Positions 6,294 through 13,979 of a stretch of 23,314 nucleotides of DNA are shown one piece after another. The notes below the pieces were generated by a model that was not told the DNA's origin, searched no databases, and saw only the letters and a list, made by a program, of their open reading frames with translations. The position numbers and the translations under genes are program-made. Origin of the DNA: CAZDVQ01 sp964508975 (lineage in GTDB: Bacteria > Bacteroidota > Bacteroidia > Chitinophagales > Saprospiraceae); the NCBI GenBank assembly GCA_964508975.1, contig CAZDVQ010000068.1, forward strand, positions 1 to 23,314. Direction: 5' to 3'. Within the stretch, counting starts at the first letter, position 1; each line of letters starts with the position of its first letter.

Positions 6294-8693
6294 ATGATTA
6301 GCCTCGCCCCGAAAGATATACTCCATACCCTGGAATTTGATAAAATACTGGAACGTACCCAGGACCAATGCCACGGCGACCCTGCCCGGGAATACCTTGA
6401 GCAGCAGGGCTTTATGACCGATGCAGCCCTGATTCGTGCCCGCTTACAAGAGGTGTACGAGTTCAAAAAAGTGTACGACCAGCAGCTGCTGTTCCCGCTG
6501 CAAGCTTACCCCGATATTGTTGACCTGCTTGAATACCTCGCGGTGGAAGGCTATGTGCTGCCCCAGGAAGGCCTGTTTGCCATCAGCATTCAGCTGCGTA
6601 TTGTACGCGATATTTTCAGGTTTTTCCAGACCAAAAAAGACGCCAAGGAGCTTTTCCCAACGCTGTACAGCGTGATAAAAGACCATAGCTACGACGATAG
6701 CCTGCTCAACGACTTGTCGAAAATTATCGACGAGGAAGGCAACATACGCCCAGATGCCAGCACAGAACTGACGCGCATCCGCCGTATGATGCAATCGAAA
6801 CGCAAGGAATTGGAACAAGTATTCCGCCGTGTGGTGAATAATTACGCGAGTAAAGGCTGGTTGACCGATTCGGTAGAGTCGTTCCGCAACGGGCGTCGCG
6901 TATTGACCGCCCCTGCTGAGTATAAACGCCAAATCAAAGGTATCATCCACGATGAATCTTCTTCGGGCCGCACGGCCTTCATCGAGCCGGAAGAAGTGAT
7001 TGATATCAACAACGACCTGTTTGACCTGGAGCACGACGAGAAACGCGAAATTTACCGCATCCTCAAGGATATCAGCGCGAGTTTACGCCCTTTTGAGCCC
7101 ATGTTGAGCCAATACCAAGGCATTATTGTGCGCTACGACGTGATTCAAGCCAAGGCACGCATGGCCCAACAAATGAAAGCCGACCTGCCCGAGATTGAGG
7201 ACAAACCGAGCTATAAACTGGTGCGGGCATTCCACCCGCTGCTGTTCCTGAACCATACCAAGGAAGGCAAGAAAACAGTGCCCTTCGACCTAGAGTTCCG
7301 CAACGATAACCGTATTTTACTCCTCAGCGGCCCCAACGCTGGTGGTAAATCGGTGTGTATGAAAGCGGTAGGCTTATTGCAGCTCATGACACAGTTTGGC
7401 ATGTTGCTGCCGGTAATGGAAGGTTCAAAAATTGGGGTCATCCGTAAAATGTACGCCGATATTGGCGACCAACAATCATTGGAAGACGACCTTTCCACTT
7501 ACTCGGCACGCTTGCGCAATGCCAAGACCATCTTGGAGCAAGCCGACGAGCATACGCTGGTCCTTATCGATGAATTTGGTTCAGGCACCGACCCAAAAGC
7601 CGGCGGTGTGATTGCCGAGGCCATTTTACGCGACCTCAACCATAAACAAGTGCATGGGGTTATTACCACGCACTTCTCGAACCTCAAGGTTTTTGCGTTC
7701 AAGAATAAAGGTATCTTGAACGGAGCCATGGTGTTCAACTCCGATACTTTATCGCCTACCTTCGAACTGCGTGTAGGCAAGCCTGGCAGCTCTTACGCCT
7801 TCGAGATTGCCAAGAAAACTGGCCTCGACGGCAAGGTTATCGGATACGCCCAAAAGCGCCTTGGCGAGGCCGAGCGCAACTTTGATGAGCTGCTGATTGA
7901 ACTACAACAAGAAAAAGAAGCTGCCGAGTTGGCCAAAGAACAACTGGAAGCCCGTCAAAAGCACTTGGACCATTTGATCAAAAACTACGAGTTTTTACAG
8001 AAAGAGCTGGAAACAGGCCGTAAAAGGCTGAAACTCCAGGCCAAGGAACAGGCTTTGAGCGAGACAATGAATAGCAGCAAGGAAATTCAAAAGGCTTTGA
8101 AAGAGCTACGCGAGCAAGAAAATTCGCGTCAAGCTACCGAAAAAGCCCAAGCACTGCTACAAGAGCAACTGCAAAAGCAACAGGCCCTCAGCCAAACGGT
8201 GGAGGTGATCAAGGAGGAAATTTACCAGCAGCAGGAAGCTGAAAGTACGGAGCCGATTGGTCCGGGCACGCAAGTAAAACTGCGCGATGGCGGCGCCTTG
8301 GGCGTGATTGAGAGCATCGAGAAAAAAGAAGCCTTCGTGCTGGTGGGTAACCTGCGCATGCGCATGAAACTTCGCGACCTTATCCCGCTGAAAAACCCGA
8401 TAGAGAAACCCAAAACGGCGTTTGTAAGTACCGACATGGTGAAGCAAGACCGTTTTGAAAGTAAACTCGACATTCGCGGCATGAGCATGGAAGACGCTAT
8501 GGGTACCGTGGAGCAATTTGTAGACAATGCCTTGTTGGCCAATGTATCCATCATACAGATTGTACATGGCAAGGGCACGGGCGTGTTGCGCAACTTGGTG
8601 CGTAAAAAGCTAAAAATGTACAGCCATATCTCGTCGGTACGCTTTGCCGAACCACATCAAGGTGGTGACGGCGTAACGATTGCCGAGTTCTAG
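6294..8693 (+). CDS. mutS2: Endonuclease MutS2
   Basis: The ATG at 6294 gives 799 residues, usual for MutS2; a TTG six codons upstream is less likely. There is no N-terminal mismatch-recognition domain, which separates it from MutS. The ATPase has Walker A GPNAGGKS at residues 346-353, a signature region DDLSTYSARLRNAKTILEQA and Walker B TLVLIDEFGSGTDPKAGG, followed by a TTHFSNLK segment. A long charged coiled coil (rich in Glu, Gln and Lys) follows. The C-terminus is an Smr nuclease domain with LDIRGMS and HGKGTGVLRNLVRKKL, ending GVTIAEF. The family is linked to suppression of homologous recombination and, in some bacteria, to rescue of collided ribosomes; which applies here is not shown. 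The stop TAG is formed at the junction with the hairpin element, its G being the first base of the element. Confidence 0.96.
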   Translation: MISLAPKDILHTLEFDKILERTQDQCHGDPAREYLEQQGFMTDAALIRARLQEVYEFKKVYDQQLLFPLQAYPDIVDLLEYLAVEGYVLPQEGLFAISIQLRIVRDIFRFFQTKKDAKELFPTLYSVIKDHSYDDSLLNDLSKIIDEEGNIRPDASTELTRIRRMMQSKRKELEQVFRRVVNNYASKGWLTDSVESFRNGRRVLTAPAEYKRQIKGIIHDESSSGRTAFIEPEEVIDINNDLFDLEHDEKREIYRILKDISASLRPFEPMLSQYQGIIVRYDVIQAKARMAQQMKADLPEIEDKPSYKLVRAFHPLLFLNHTKEGKKTVPFDLEFRNDNRILLLSGPNAGGKSVCMKAVGLLQLMTQFGMLLPVMEGSKIGVIRKMYADIGDQQSLEDDLSTYSARLRNAKTILEQADEHTLVLIDEFGSGTDPKAGGVIAEAILRDLNHKQVHGVITTHFSNLKVFAFKNKGILNGAMVFNSDTLSPTFELRVGKPGSSYAFEIAKKTGLDGKVIGYAQKRLGEAERNFDELLIELQQEKEAAELAKEQLEARQKHLDHLIKNYEFLQKELETGRKRLKLQAKEQALSETMNSSKEIQKALKELREQENSRQATEKAQALLQEQLQKQQALSQTVEVIKEEIYQQQEAESTEPIGPGTQVKLRDGGALGVIESIEKKEAFVLVGNLRMRMKLRDLIPLKNPIEKPKTAFVSTDMVKQDRFESKLDIRGMSMEDAMGTVEQFVDNALLANVSIIQIVHGKGTGVLRNLVRKKLKMYSHISSVRFAEPHQGGDGVTIAEF

Positions 8694-8857
8694 AGTATGT
8701 TTGGATTTTGGGTTTCGAGCGAAAAACGAGCTATTTTTTTTGATGAGCTTGCTTTAAAAAATGGGCGCATAGCGGGGCTACGTAACTATTTTTTAAAGCA
8801 AAAATCATCGGAAAAGAGCTGTTTTTCGCCGGAAGCTAAAGTCCAAACAAACGCTTA
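8690..8857. repeat. Hairpin element copy A, MITE-like, bounded by stop codons
   Basis: The body 8693-8854 starts GAGTATGTTTGGA and ends with the near inverse (TCCAAACAAACGC is the right tip, one base off). The arms of about 70 bases are imperfectly complementary throughout (for example GCTTTAAAAAAT against ATTTTTTAAAGC), so the whole can fold into one long hairpin. It is about 95% identical to the reverse complement of copy B (18820-18985), differing by a handful of substitutions and a two-base change in a T-run. It is flanked by CTA (8690-8692) and TTA (8855-8857). The left TA begins the mutS2 stop codon and the right TTA is the complement of the barrel-protein stop codon. It is the only DNA between these convergent genes and could act as a two-way terminator. 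It encodes no protein. Confidence 0.8.
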
Positions 8858-9415
8858 AAAGCGGTAGCCGAGTTGAGCACCCCAAAGGAAGATAGTACCT
8901 TCTCCAACGGGTTGGCCTTTTTCCACTACATTGATTTCTACCCCGTAAGCCAGGTGTGGGCTCAGTTCAAGTTTATCCCACAGAACAAAGGTATAGCCAC
9001 CAATGGCCGTAGGTTGTAGTACCACGATATTGGTGGTACCGTAGTTTTCGGTGGGCAGGCCTTTGTCGTCGGTCCAGTTGATTTTATTGAACCAAAGGTC
9101 GGTGCGGGCACCTATGAAAAAGCCTTTATTGGCACTTTTAAAGTAGTACTGATAACCCACGGAGCCGCCTGGACCACCGCCTTCTTCCCAATCCTGTACG
9201 CCAAAATCCTGGTGGTTTACGGCATTGTAGCCAGCTTTAAGGGTCAACACATGTTTAGGTTGCATAGCAACATTAACGTAAGCACCGGGTAAAAATCCTG
9301 TGGGGTATTGTTGATATTCAAAGCCTGCGGACAATACTTTAAAACCAGCTTTATCCTGTGCCTGAGCAGCAAGGAAGCAAAGCAGGAGTACGGGAAGTAA
9401 TCCAATATTTTTCAT
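8855..9415 (-). CDS. Outer-membrane beta-barrel-like protein
   Basis: The ATG at 9413-9415 gives 186 residues with a clear signal peptide (MKNIGLLPVLLLCFLAAQA, cleavage before QDK). A longer frame from 9457 would add 14 non-signal residues and overlap the upstream gene, so it is rejected. The mature part alternates short amphipathic strands and turns rich in Gly, Tyr and Phe (AGFEYQQYPTGF, LTLKAGYNAV, GYQYYFK, IGGYTFVLWDKLELSPHLAYG) and ends in LGYRF, a terminal-Phe barrel strand recognised by the BAM machinery. It is probably a small barrel of about eight strands; the ligand is unknown. It is the last gene of the sigma-factor unit, 16 bases after the DUF4097-like gene. Its stop codon coincides with the edge of hairpin element copy A. 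Confidence 0.75.
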   Translation of the reverse strand: MKNIGLLPVLLLCFLAAQAQDKAGFKVLSAGFEYQQYPTGFLPGAYVNVAMQPKHVLTLKAGYNAVNHQDFGVQDWEEGGGPGGSVGYQYYFKSANKGFFIGARTDLWFNKINWTDDKGLPTENYGTTNIVVLQPTAIGGYTFVLWDKLELSPHLAYGVEINVVEKGQPVGEGTIFLWGAQLGYRF

Positions 9416-9431
9416 GTAAAAAACCGTGTGG

Positions 9432-10328
9432 TTAATTTGTGGTGATGGTGATATCACCGTAGGAAGTCGTAATGGTTACATTAGGTTTTTTGCCGTCGGC
9501 ATATAAGGTGGCTTGCTTTCGGGCTTCCGTACGGGTAATTTTAAACCGCATGAACTCTGGGTGTTCAATTTTGCCGTGGTTGGCCACGAGGTCAAAGTTG
9601 TAACCCGCTTTGGCATCGTCATTAAACTGGATGCTACTATATTTAGCATTGATATTTAAATCTGCAAGACCTTGTCCGGCTCGAACAATGATAGAAGCGT
9701 ACTCGGCAACAATCACACCGCTGCCTTTCATACGGTCAATCACAATATCAGAGCGGTTAGACTTGATAAACAGGCCGCCGCTGAGGTTGGAGCTATTAAT
9801 ATCGCCGAGGTATGAATCTATCAAAACCTTTGCGCTGATATCCTTCAGCAAGAAAGTGGCGTATTCGCCTGTGGCAGTGAGTTCGGCATCCAAGCCGGTA
9901 ACTTCAACCTTACCGAGTTTGTTGTTCAAGTTGACGCTACAGGTTTTAGGCACGGTTAAAACGTAACTGGCTTTAAGGGTAGCTTTGGGTTCTTTATCGT
10001 TTTTGTTGAGCGACACATAGTTCCGGAGGTACCAAATAGCTCCAAGTCGGCTATTGATAAACTTCATCTTGGCCAGGTCGAGCTCGGCCACGCTGCGTTC
10101 GGGGTGTTTCGCGATGATTTTCAGGTCGAGCTCGATGGTTTTAATATCGGCGGCCTTGATAGTGATATCGGCGGCCTCGCCAACGATATTGAGCGAAAAG
10201 CCAGGTTTATATTCGAAACTATGGTGCGACTGGCGAGTGACCACCTGTAATTCAACGCTTTGCTGTGCCGAGGTACTCATTCCCAGCAGCAAAAGGATGA
10301 ATAAGAGATAGTATCGTGTAGTCAACAT
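9432..10328 (-). CDS. Exported DUF4097/adhesin-like beta-helix protein
   Basis: The 298-residue protein starts with a signal peptide (YYLLFILLLLGMSTSAQ, cleavage near QQ) and is then almost all short repeated beta-strands. Examples are VNLNNKLGKVEVTGLDAELTATGEYATF, LIDSYLGDINSSNLSGGLFI and VIVAEYASIIVRAGQGLADL (each part of a longer repeated pattern), ending NVTITTSYGDITITTN. This pattern of repeated G-x-I/V turns is typical of DUF4097/putative auto-transporter adhesin head-GIN-like domains in Bacteroidota, which form a right-handed beta-helix. No enzyme motif is seen. It should be periplasmic or outer-membrane associated. The start lies one base after the anti-sigma stop (TGA T ATG), so the two are translationally close. 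Genes of this family often follow sigma/anti-sigma pairs, suggesting a role in envelope sensing or as a target of the regulon. Confidence 0.75.
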   Translation of the reverse strand: MLTTRYYLLFILLLLGMSTSAQQSVELQVVTRQSHHSFEYKPGFSLNIVGEAADITIKAADIKTIELDLKIIAKHPERSVAELDLAKMKFINSRLGAIWYLRNYVSLNKNDKEPKATLKASYVLTVPKTCSVNLNNKLGKVEVTGLDAELTATGEYATFLLKDISAKVLIDSYLGDINSSNLSGGLFIKSNRSDIVIDRMKGSGVIVAEYASIIVRAGQGLADLNINAKYSSIQFNDDAKAGYNFDLVANHGKIEHPEFMRFKITRTEARKQATLYADGKKPNVTITTSYGDITITTN

Positions 10329-10329
10329 A

Positions 10330-10950
10330 TCAAGTTAAGCGAAGCATAGATTTTATAATGGTTGAACGCTGTTGTTCCAAGCTAACTAATTTTTGACGCA
10401 TGGCAGGTTCTTCGTGATACGCCCCAAGTACCCTTTGAAGTTGTTCGATATCGCTTTCAATGGTTTTAAGCTCATTTTCAAGGCGTTTGAAATCGGGTTT
10501 ACTACAAGTGGCGGCATCCACGCGGCATTTCTCCTTGAGGATATCCATGATTTGCTGGGCGTTGTTGTATTCCGTCGTACTGGGCGGCAATTCAAATACC
10601 TCTGTGCTGTACGTAATGGTGTAGCCAGGATCAGCAGGGGTAATTTGTTCATTCCAGAACCAGGCAAAAGCGAGCACAAGCACCATGGCAGCCGTTAACA
10701 CCAAGGCAAAAGGGCGTCGGCGTTTTGCGGGGGCAATAGCAATAGGCTCGGGTAATTCACTTTCAATGGCAAACCAGTTCAGCGGCGAAGCCTGGTAACT
10801 AGGCATCTCCCGGAGTACATCATCATATACCAACGGTCCATCTTCCCGGAGATCAAGGCGATCGCTTAAACGCTCCCAAGCGTTATCGGCAGCCTTGTAC
10901 ACAGGTAGCTGTTGTAGGAGTTGGGTTATATGTGCTGGTAGTTCTGACAT
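10330..10950 (-). CDS. Anti-sigma-factor-like single-pass membrane protein
   Basis: The 206-residue protein has an acidic cytosolic N-terminal part with a helix-rich start (MSELPAHITQLLQQLPVYKA), a basic stop-transfer-like KRRR at 77-79, one membrane segment at about 80-98 (PFALVLTAAMVLVLAFAWFW) and a C-terminal periplasmic part. That part has a probable coiled coil at about 152-203 and two cysteines, C142 and C149, which could form a disulphide. No zinc-binding HxxxCxxC anti-sigma motif is present, so assignment rests on topology and on its place five bases after the ECF sigma gene. It would hold the sigma factor inactive at the inner membrane. A FecR-type protein is excluded by the lack of the FecR domain. 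Confidence 0.7.
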   Translation of the reverse strand: MSELPAHITQLLQQLPVYKAADNAWERLSDRLDLREDGPLVYDDVLREMPSYQASPLNWFAIESELPEPIAIAPAKRRRPFALVLTAAMVLVLAFAWFWNEQITPADPGYTITYSTEVFELPPSTTEYNNAQQIMDILKEKCRVDAATCSKPDFKRLENELKTIESDIEQLQRVLGAYHEEPAMRQKLVSLEQQRSTIIKSMLRLT

Positions 10951-10955
10951 TTGTA

Positions 10956-11504
10956 TTAGGCCCGGTCGATGCCCATTGATTTTAATTTCTTCTGTAACTG
11001 TTTTTTGGCGTGGAAAAGCTGCGATTTTGAAGTGCCTACCGTAACGTCGAGCATCTCTGAAACTTCCTTGTGGGAGAAGCCTTCAACCTCGATGAGTACA
11101 AAAATGCTTCGGTATCCATCTGAGAGCGACTGGATGGCTTTCTCCAGGTATTCGGCATCTAACTTTAAATGGCCGAGGTTCGAGGTTTCCGTGCCGCCAA
11201 CTTGGTCTGTAATCTCTTCAAAACTAACCCGTTTTTTAATCTTGCGCATGGCCGTCCTGACGAGTATCGTCTTGATCCAAGCACCTAGGGTCGATTCCAT
11301 TTTAAAGCTGTGTAAACCTGTAAATACACCGAGGAAAGTGTCCTGCAAAACTTCATCTGCATCTTCAAAGCTGTTGGTAATGCGGTAGGCCAAGGTGAAC
11401 ATAGCATCGCAATAGCGCATGTAAAGCTCTTTCTGAGCCAAACGATTGCCTTGGATGCATTTTTCCACCAATGCTTTATCTTCGTCCGATACGAAACTTC
11501 GCAT
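10956..11504 (-). CDS. ECF RNA polymerase sigma factor (sigma-70 family)
   Basis: The 182-residue protein has the two-domain ECF form. Region 2 spans about 14-90, with ELYMRYCDAMFTLAYRITNS and the core-binding/-10 recognition stretch DADEVLQDTFLGVF at 48-61. Region 4 spans about 125-174, with the helix-turn-helix LSDGYRSIFVLIEVEGFSHK and the following EVSEMLDVTVGTSKSQLFHA. There are no sigma-70 regions 1 or 3 and no C-terminal sensor extension. It should direct transcription of envelope genes under control of the membrane anti-sigma encoded next. A TAnnTTTG promoter with a TTG at 19-base spacing lies about 95 bases upstream, so basal expression is probably by the housekeeping sigma. The start ATG at 11502-11504 is the natural one. 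Confidence 0.93.
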   Translation of the reverse strand: MRSFVSDEDKALVEKCIQGNRLAQKELYMRYCDAMFTLAYRITNSFEDADEVLQDTFLGVFTGLHSFKMESTLGAWIKTILVRTAMRKIKKRVSFEEITDQVGGTETSNLGHLKLDAEYLEKAIQSLSDGYRSIFVLIEVEGFSHKEVSEMLDVTVGTSKSQLFHAKKQLQKKLKSMGIDRA

Positions 11505-11598
11505 TAATTTCCGCTATTAAAGTGATTCAATGTCGTGTTTAGGTTGTATGCTAGGGTTTATTTCTTCCAGTTAAGTTTTAATCTTGCCGAGCAGGTGT

Positions 11599-11628
11599 CA
11601 AAAATACTTTTTTTTCGCGACGATACAA
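11599..11628 (-). promoter_or_regulatory. Probable promoter of the sigma-factor operon
   Basis: On the minus strand TATTTTTG (11606-11599) fits TAnnTTTG, and TTG (11628-11626) lies 19 bases before it, both element and spacing matching the Bacteroidota -33/-7 arrangement. Transcription would run into the sigma gene with a leader of about 85-90 bases. This is the best promoter match in the window. Confidence 0.6.
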
Positions 11629-11746
11629 GTAAATACTCATGATACAATGCATAACTGGCTACGGTATTTAACGCTTGCAGCGCACAACTGGTTTGCTGGA
11701 ATACGCAACACTATGCCGTTTCGTTGCCTCCCATTGGTGATATACC

Positions 11747-11785
11747 AAAAAAAAGAAGCTCAAAACCTTGCGGTTGAGAGCTTCT
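11747..11785 (-). terminator. Intrinsic terminator (minus strand)
   Basis: On the minus strand AGAAGCTC pairs with GAGCTTCT, with an inner AACC/GGTT stem closed by a GCAA tetraloop, followed at once by eight T. It would end minus-strand transcripts, either read-through from the glycosyltransferase gene ending at 12096 or a short RNA started closer by. Confidence 0.75.
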
Positions 11786-12095
11786 AACCCAAACAAATAA
11801 ACACAAAAAACTATCATTTTTATCGAGCATCACAAACGTAACACCTAATCCTGATTTTGGTACTTTTTCGAGCTTCAAATTCAAGAGTACTAGAGTTAAA
11901 CTATTTTCACAATTATAGTTTTTATCATATTTTTTAAACAACGCTCTCCACCTTACTTTGCGTTTATACTTTTAAAAAGTGTATAATGAACACTAAGTAT
12001 AATTATTTTTTTATACTGTCACATTAATTGATATTTTCCAAAAATAATAATTTTAAATTAAATGACTATTCAAAATATAATTTTATCAAATCGAG

Positions 12096-13775
12096 CTATT
12101 TTTCTTTGCGGAGTAATACGAGTACCGTATCTCGATAAATTTCAGAATATTCTTTTTTTTCCACAGGTGTCTCCACATGGTAAACTATACCGTCAAGATC
12201 ATCCAAATCGTCTAAATCTTCCACTCCATTAATGCTCTGACTGCCTTGTAAAACTGCTTCTATCGACTTGCCACGCATGTGGGCATATACGCTTGCAATG
12301 GGCTTGATATAGTCAAAATTACTGTAGTATCGGCTCATCCCTTCATCCAGCATACTTTGGGCAACCAACCGAGAGGAGCGGTCTAAGGATACACTCCATC
12401 GTATAAACGGACTCCCCTCGCCGTAATAAAACACCGTCACCAAAATAGCCAGCGCAAACCAACGCTGCAACGCGTTAAACCGCTGTATGAGCCCTGCACA
12501 TAATATACTGAGCGGTATGGCCATGAATGCCCACACCCGCTCTGGCATATATAGGCCGCTGATCAATACCACAAAAGGCATAGAAAATAATATGCCCCAG
12601 GCGGCAACAGTCGCAAATACCCGTTTCCCGCGCCCAAAACCCAGTAATACCGTTAAACCAAGCATTAATAGCAATGGCCATGCATGTGGTGCCCAGACCT
12701 GAAATTGTAAAACCGCGATGCAGTAATGCCCAAGTGCACCCAAATTAAATGCTTTACTAGCCCCGCCTACAGCCTGCTCTCCTACCGACAAGGCCCCCGC
12801 CAACAAACTTGGGCCTAGCACCAACAATAAACCCGCTCCAATGCCTAGCCCTAAGCCAAGCATGTATTTTAAACTACGTCTATCTGACCATTGCCACAAA
12901 ACCGCTACTAGGCCAATAGCCAGGGTAAATATCACCTGTGTGGGCAAACTCCATGCAGCCAAAACGCTACTCGCTATAAACAAGCCTCCTTGTACCCTCT
13001 CTTGCTCCCCACGCACCAGGTGGCTCAGTACCCAAAGGCTCAATAAGGCAAAAAACATGGCTGGCATATACCCACGACCCAAAAACGAAAAATACGTAAA
13101 TGCGCCGCTCAAGCTTAAAAATGCAGTACCAAACCATGCCGCCCAGGGCTTAAATTGCTGCAACAAGAAAAAACTGGTCAAGTAAAGCAGGCCCACAGCA
13201 TACAGCAAAACCGGTAGCCGAATGCTCCACCAAGTCGAAAGCCCTATTTGATGGAACAGCGCGCTGTGCATGCTATATAATATGTGATTATTGTGCGGGG
13301 CTACCGCTGAAAAAAACAAACCATTCTTGCTGTGGGTCACAAATGTCCAAGCTTCATCATATTGCAAATCAAAATGGTAAGCATGGTAAACACTGCGGAT
13401 TATCGTGAAGCACCATAATACCCAAAATGCCCCTTTTATGGCAGTACTTTGACTGCTAAATAGTTTTTGATGGGCTTTAATTTTGTCTATAATATATTGA
13501 TATACAGCATTTAAGTACTGTATAATATTACGTAAGTATCTGTTTAAGTAAAAAGTAGCGGCAGCACTTAAAACCGTTGCCCCTACACTTGCCCATTGAA
13601 TCCAAGAGTACCGATGAGGGCCTATTAAGGCGTCGACCTTTGGGGCGAGTAAGTCGTTTTGGGCTAGTTGTAAGGCCCATGCTTTAAATGCCTCATATGG
13701 CAAATACCAAAGCCAGGCCGATAGCCCAATCATGGCTAAACAGCTGGTTAATAGTAATATGCGAAGCTGTATCAT
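12096..13775 (-). CDS. Polytopic GT-C-type glycosyltransferase (dolichyl-phosphate-mannosyltransferase/ArnT-like)
   Basis: The 559-residue protein is mostly hydrophobic, with roughly a dozen membrane segments. The first long extracytoplasmic loop has the GT-C acidic pair in HFDLQYDEAWTF (D140, E141), followed by VAPHNNHILYSMHSALFHQI, the histidine-bearing segment seen in PMT/GT39-like enzymes. FLGRGYMPAMFFALLSLW (with the conserved RxY) follows the next helices. Such enzymes move a sugar from a polyprenyl-phosphate carrier to a lipid or protein on the outer face of the inner membrane. The donor and acceptor here are unknown. The C-terminal soluble tail contains an acidic microrepeat EDLDDLDDLDG near 514-525, and no known domain is recognised in it. 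The gene follows lpxB on the same strand, with repeat R3 and two tandem-repeat arrays between them. Exact family is uncertain, GT-C fold likely. Confidence 0.75.
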   Translation of the reverse strand: MIQLRILLLTSCLAMIGLSAWLWYLPYEAFKAWALQLAQNDLLAPKVDALIGPHRYSWIQWASVGATVLSAAATFYLNRYLRNIIQYLNAVYQYIIDKIKAHQKLFSSQSTAIKGAFWVLWCFTIIRSVYHAYHFDLQYDEAWTFVTHSKNGLFFSAVAPHNNHILYSMHSALFHQIGLSTWWSIRLPVLLYAVGLLYLTSFFLLQQFKPWAAWFGTAFLSLSGAFTYFSFLGRGYMPAMFFALLSLWVLSHLVRGEQERVQGGLFIASSVLAAWSLPTQVIFTLAIGLVAVLWQWSDRRSLKYMLGLGLGIGAGLLLVLGPSLLAGALSVGEQAVGGASKAFNLGALGHYCIAVLQFQVWAPHAWPLLLMLGLTVLLGFGRGKRVFATVAAWGILFSMPFVVLISGLYMPERVWAFMAIPLSILCAGLIQRFNALQRWFALAILVTVFYYGEGSPFIRWSVSLDRSSRLVAQSMLDEGMSRYYSNFDYIKPIASVYAHMRGKSIEAVLQGSQSINGVEDLDDLDDLDGIVYHVETPVEKKEYSEIYRDTVLVLLRKEK

Positions 13776-13890
13776 TGGTGAAGATTGGTGAAGATTGATG
13801 AAGATTGGTGAAGATTGGTGAAGATTGGTGAAGATTGGTCAAGATTGGTGAAGATTGGTGAAGATTGGTGAAGATTGGTCAAGATTGGTG
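13774..13890 (+). repeat. Tandem array of about 11.7 copies of a 10-bp unit
   Basis: Eleven full AAGATTGGTG-type units run from 13781 to 13890, preceded by a partial unit from 13774 that overlaps the start codon of the glycosyltransferase gene. Variants are confined to one base (AAGATTGATG once, AAGATTGGTC twice). The period is close to one helical turn. There is no spacer between units, so it is not a CRISPR. Confidence 0.9.
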
Positions 13891-13903
13891 AATAAAATAT
13901 TTT

Positions 13904-13973
13904 ACCCCTTTCACCCCTTTTTACCCCTTTTACCCCTTTCACCCCTTTTTACCCCTTTTTACCCCTTTTTACC
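13904..13973 (-). repeat. Tandem array of 9-10-bp ACCCCTTTTT units with G-quadruplex potential
   Basis: Seven units (ACCCCTTTC, ACCCCTTTTT or ACCCCTTTT) run head to tail, 13 bases beyond the first array. On the minus strand, which is the coding strand of the downstream gene, this gives seven GGGG runs separated by 5-6 A/T-rich bases, suitable for intramolecular G-quadruplexes in DNA or in the 5' leader RNA. Confidence 0.85.
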
Positions 13974-13979
13974 AAAATC

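Larger units (their letters stand above)
11505..12095. other. AT-rich intergenic region without a convincing gene
   Basis: The 591 bases hold the sigma-operon promoter near 11600, a minus-strand terminator at 11747-11785, a TACGTTTG box (11840-11833, minus), a TATTTTTG box near 12035-12045 (minus) and a very AT-rich stretch from 11940 to 12095. Two short open frames here (11584-11787 plus, 11711-11941 minus) have non-protein-like composition and were not accepted. The layout box-to-terminator leaves room for a small RNA on the minus strand, which is unproven. Confidence 0.5.

Noticed and set aside
9416..9457. Longer start of the outer-membrane barrel gene
   Set aside because: It would overlap the DUF4097-like gene and put 14 residues before an otherwise perfect signal peptide.
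11584..11941. Two short open frames in the AT-rich spacer
   Set aside because: They overlap the promoter and terminator signals and show no conserved motif.
13774..13973. CRISPR array
   Set aside because: Units are contiguous 9-10-bp repeats without spacers and there are no cas genes.
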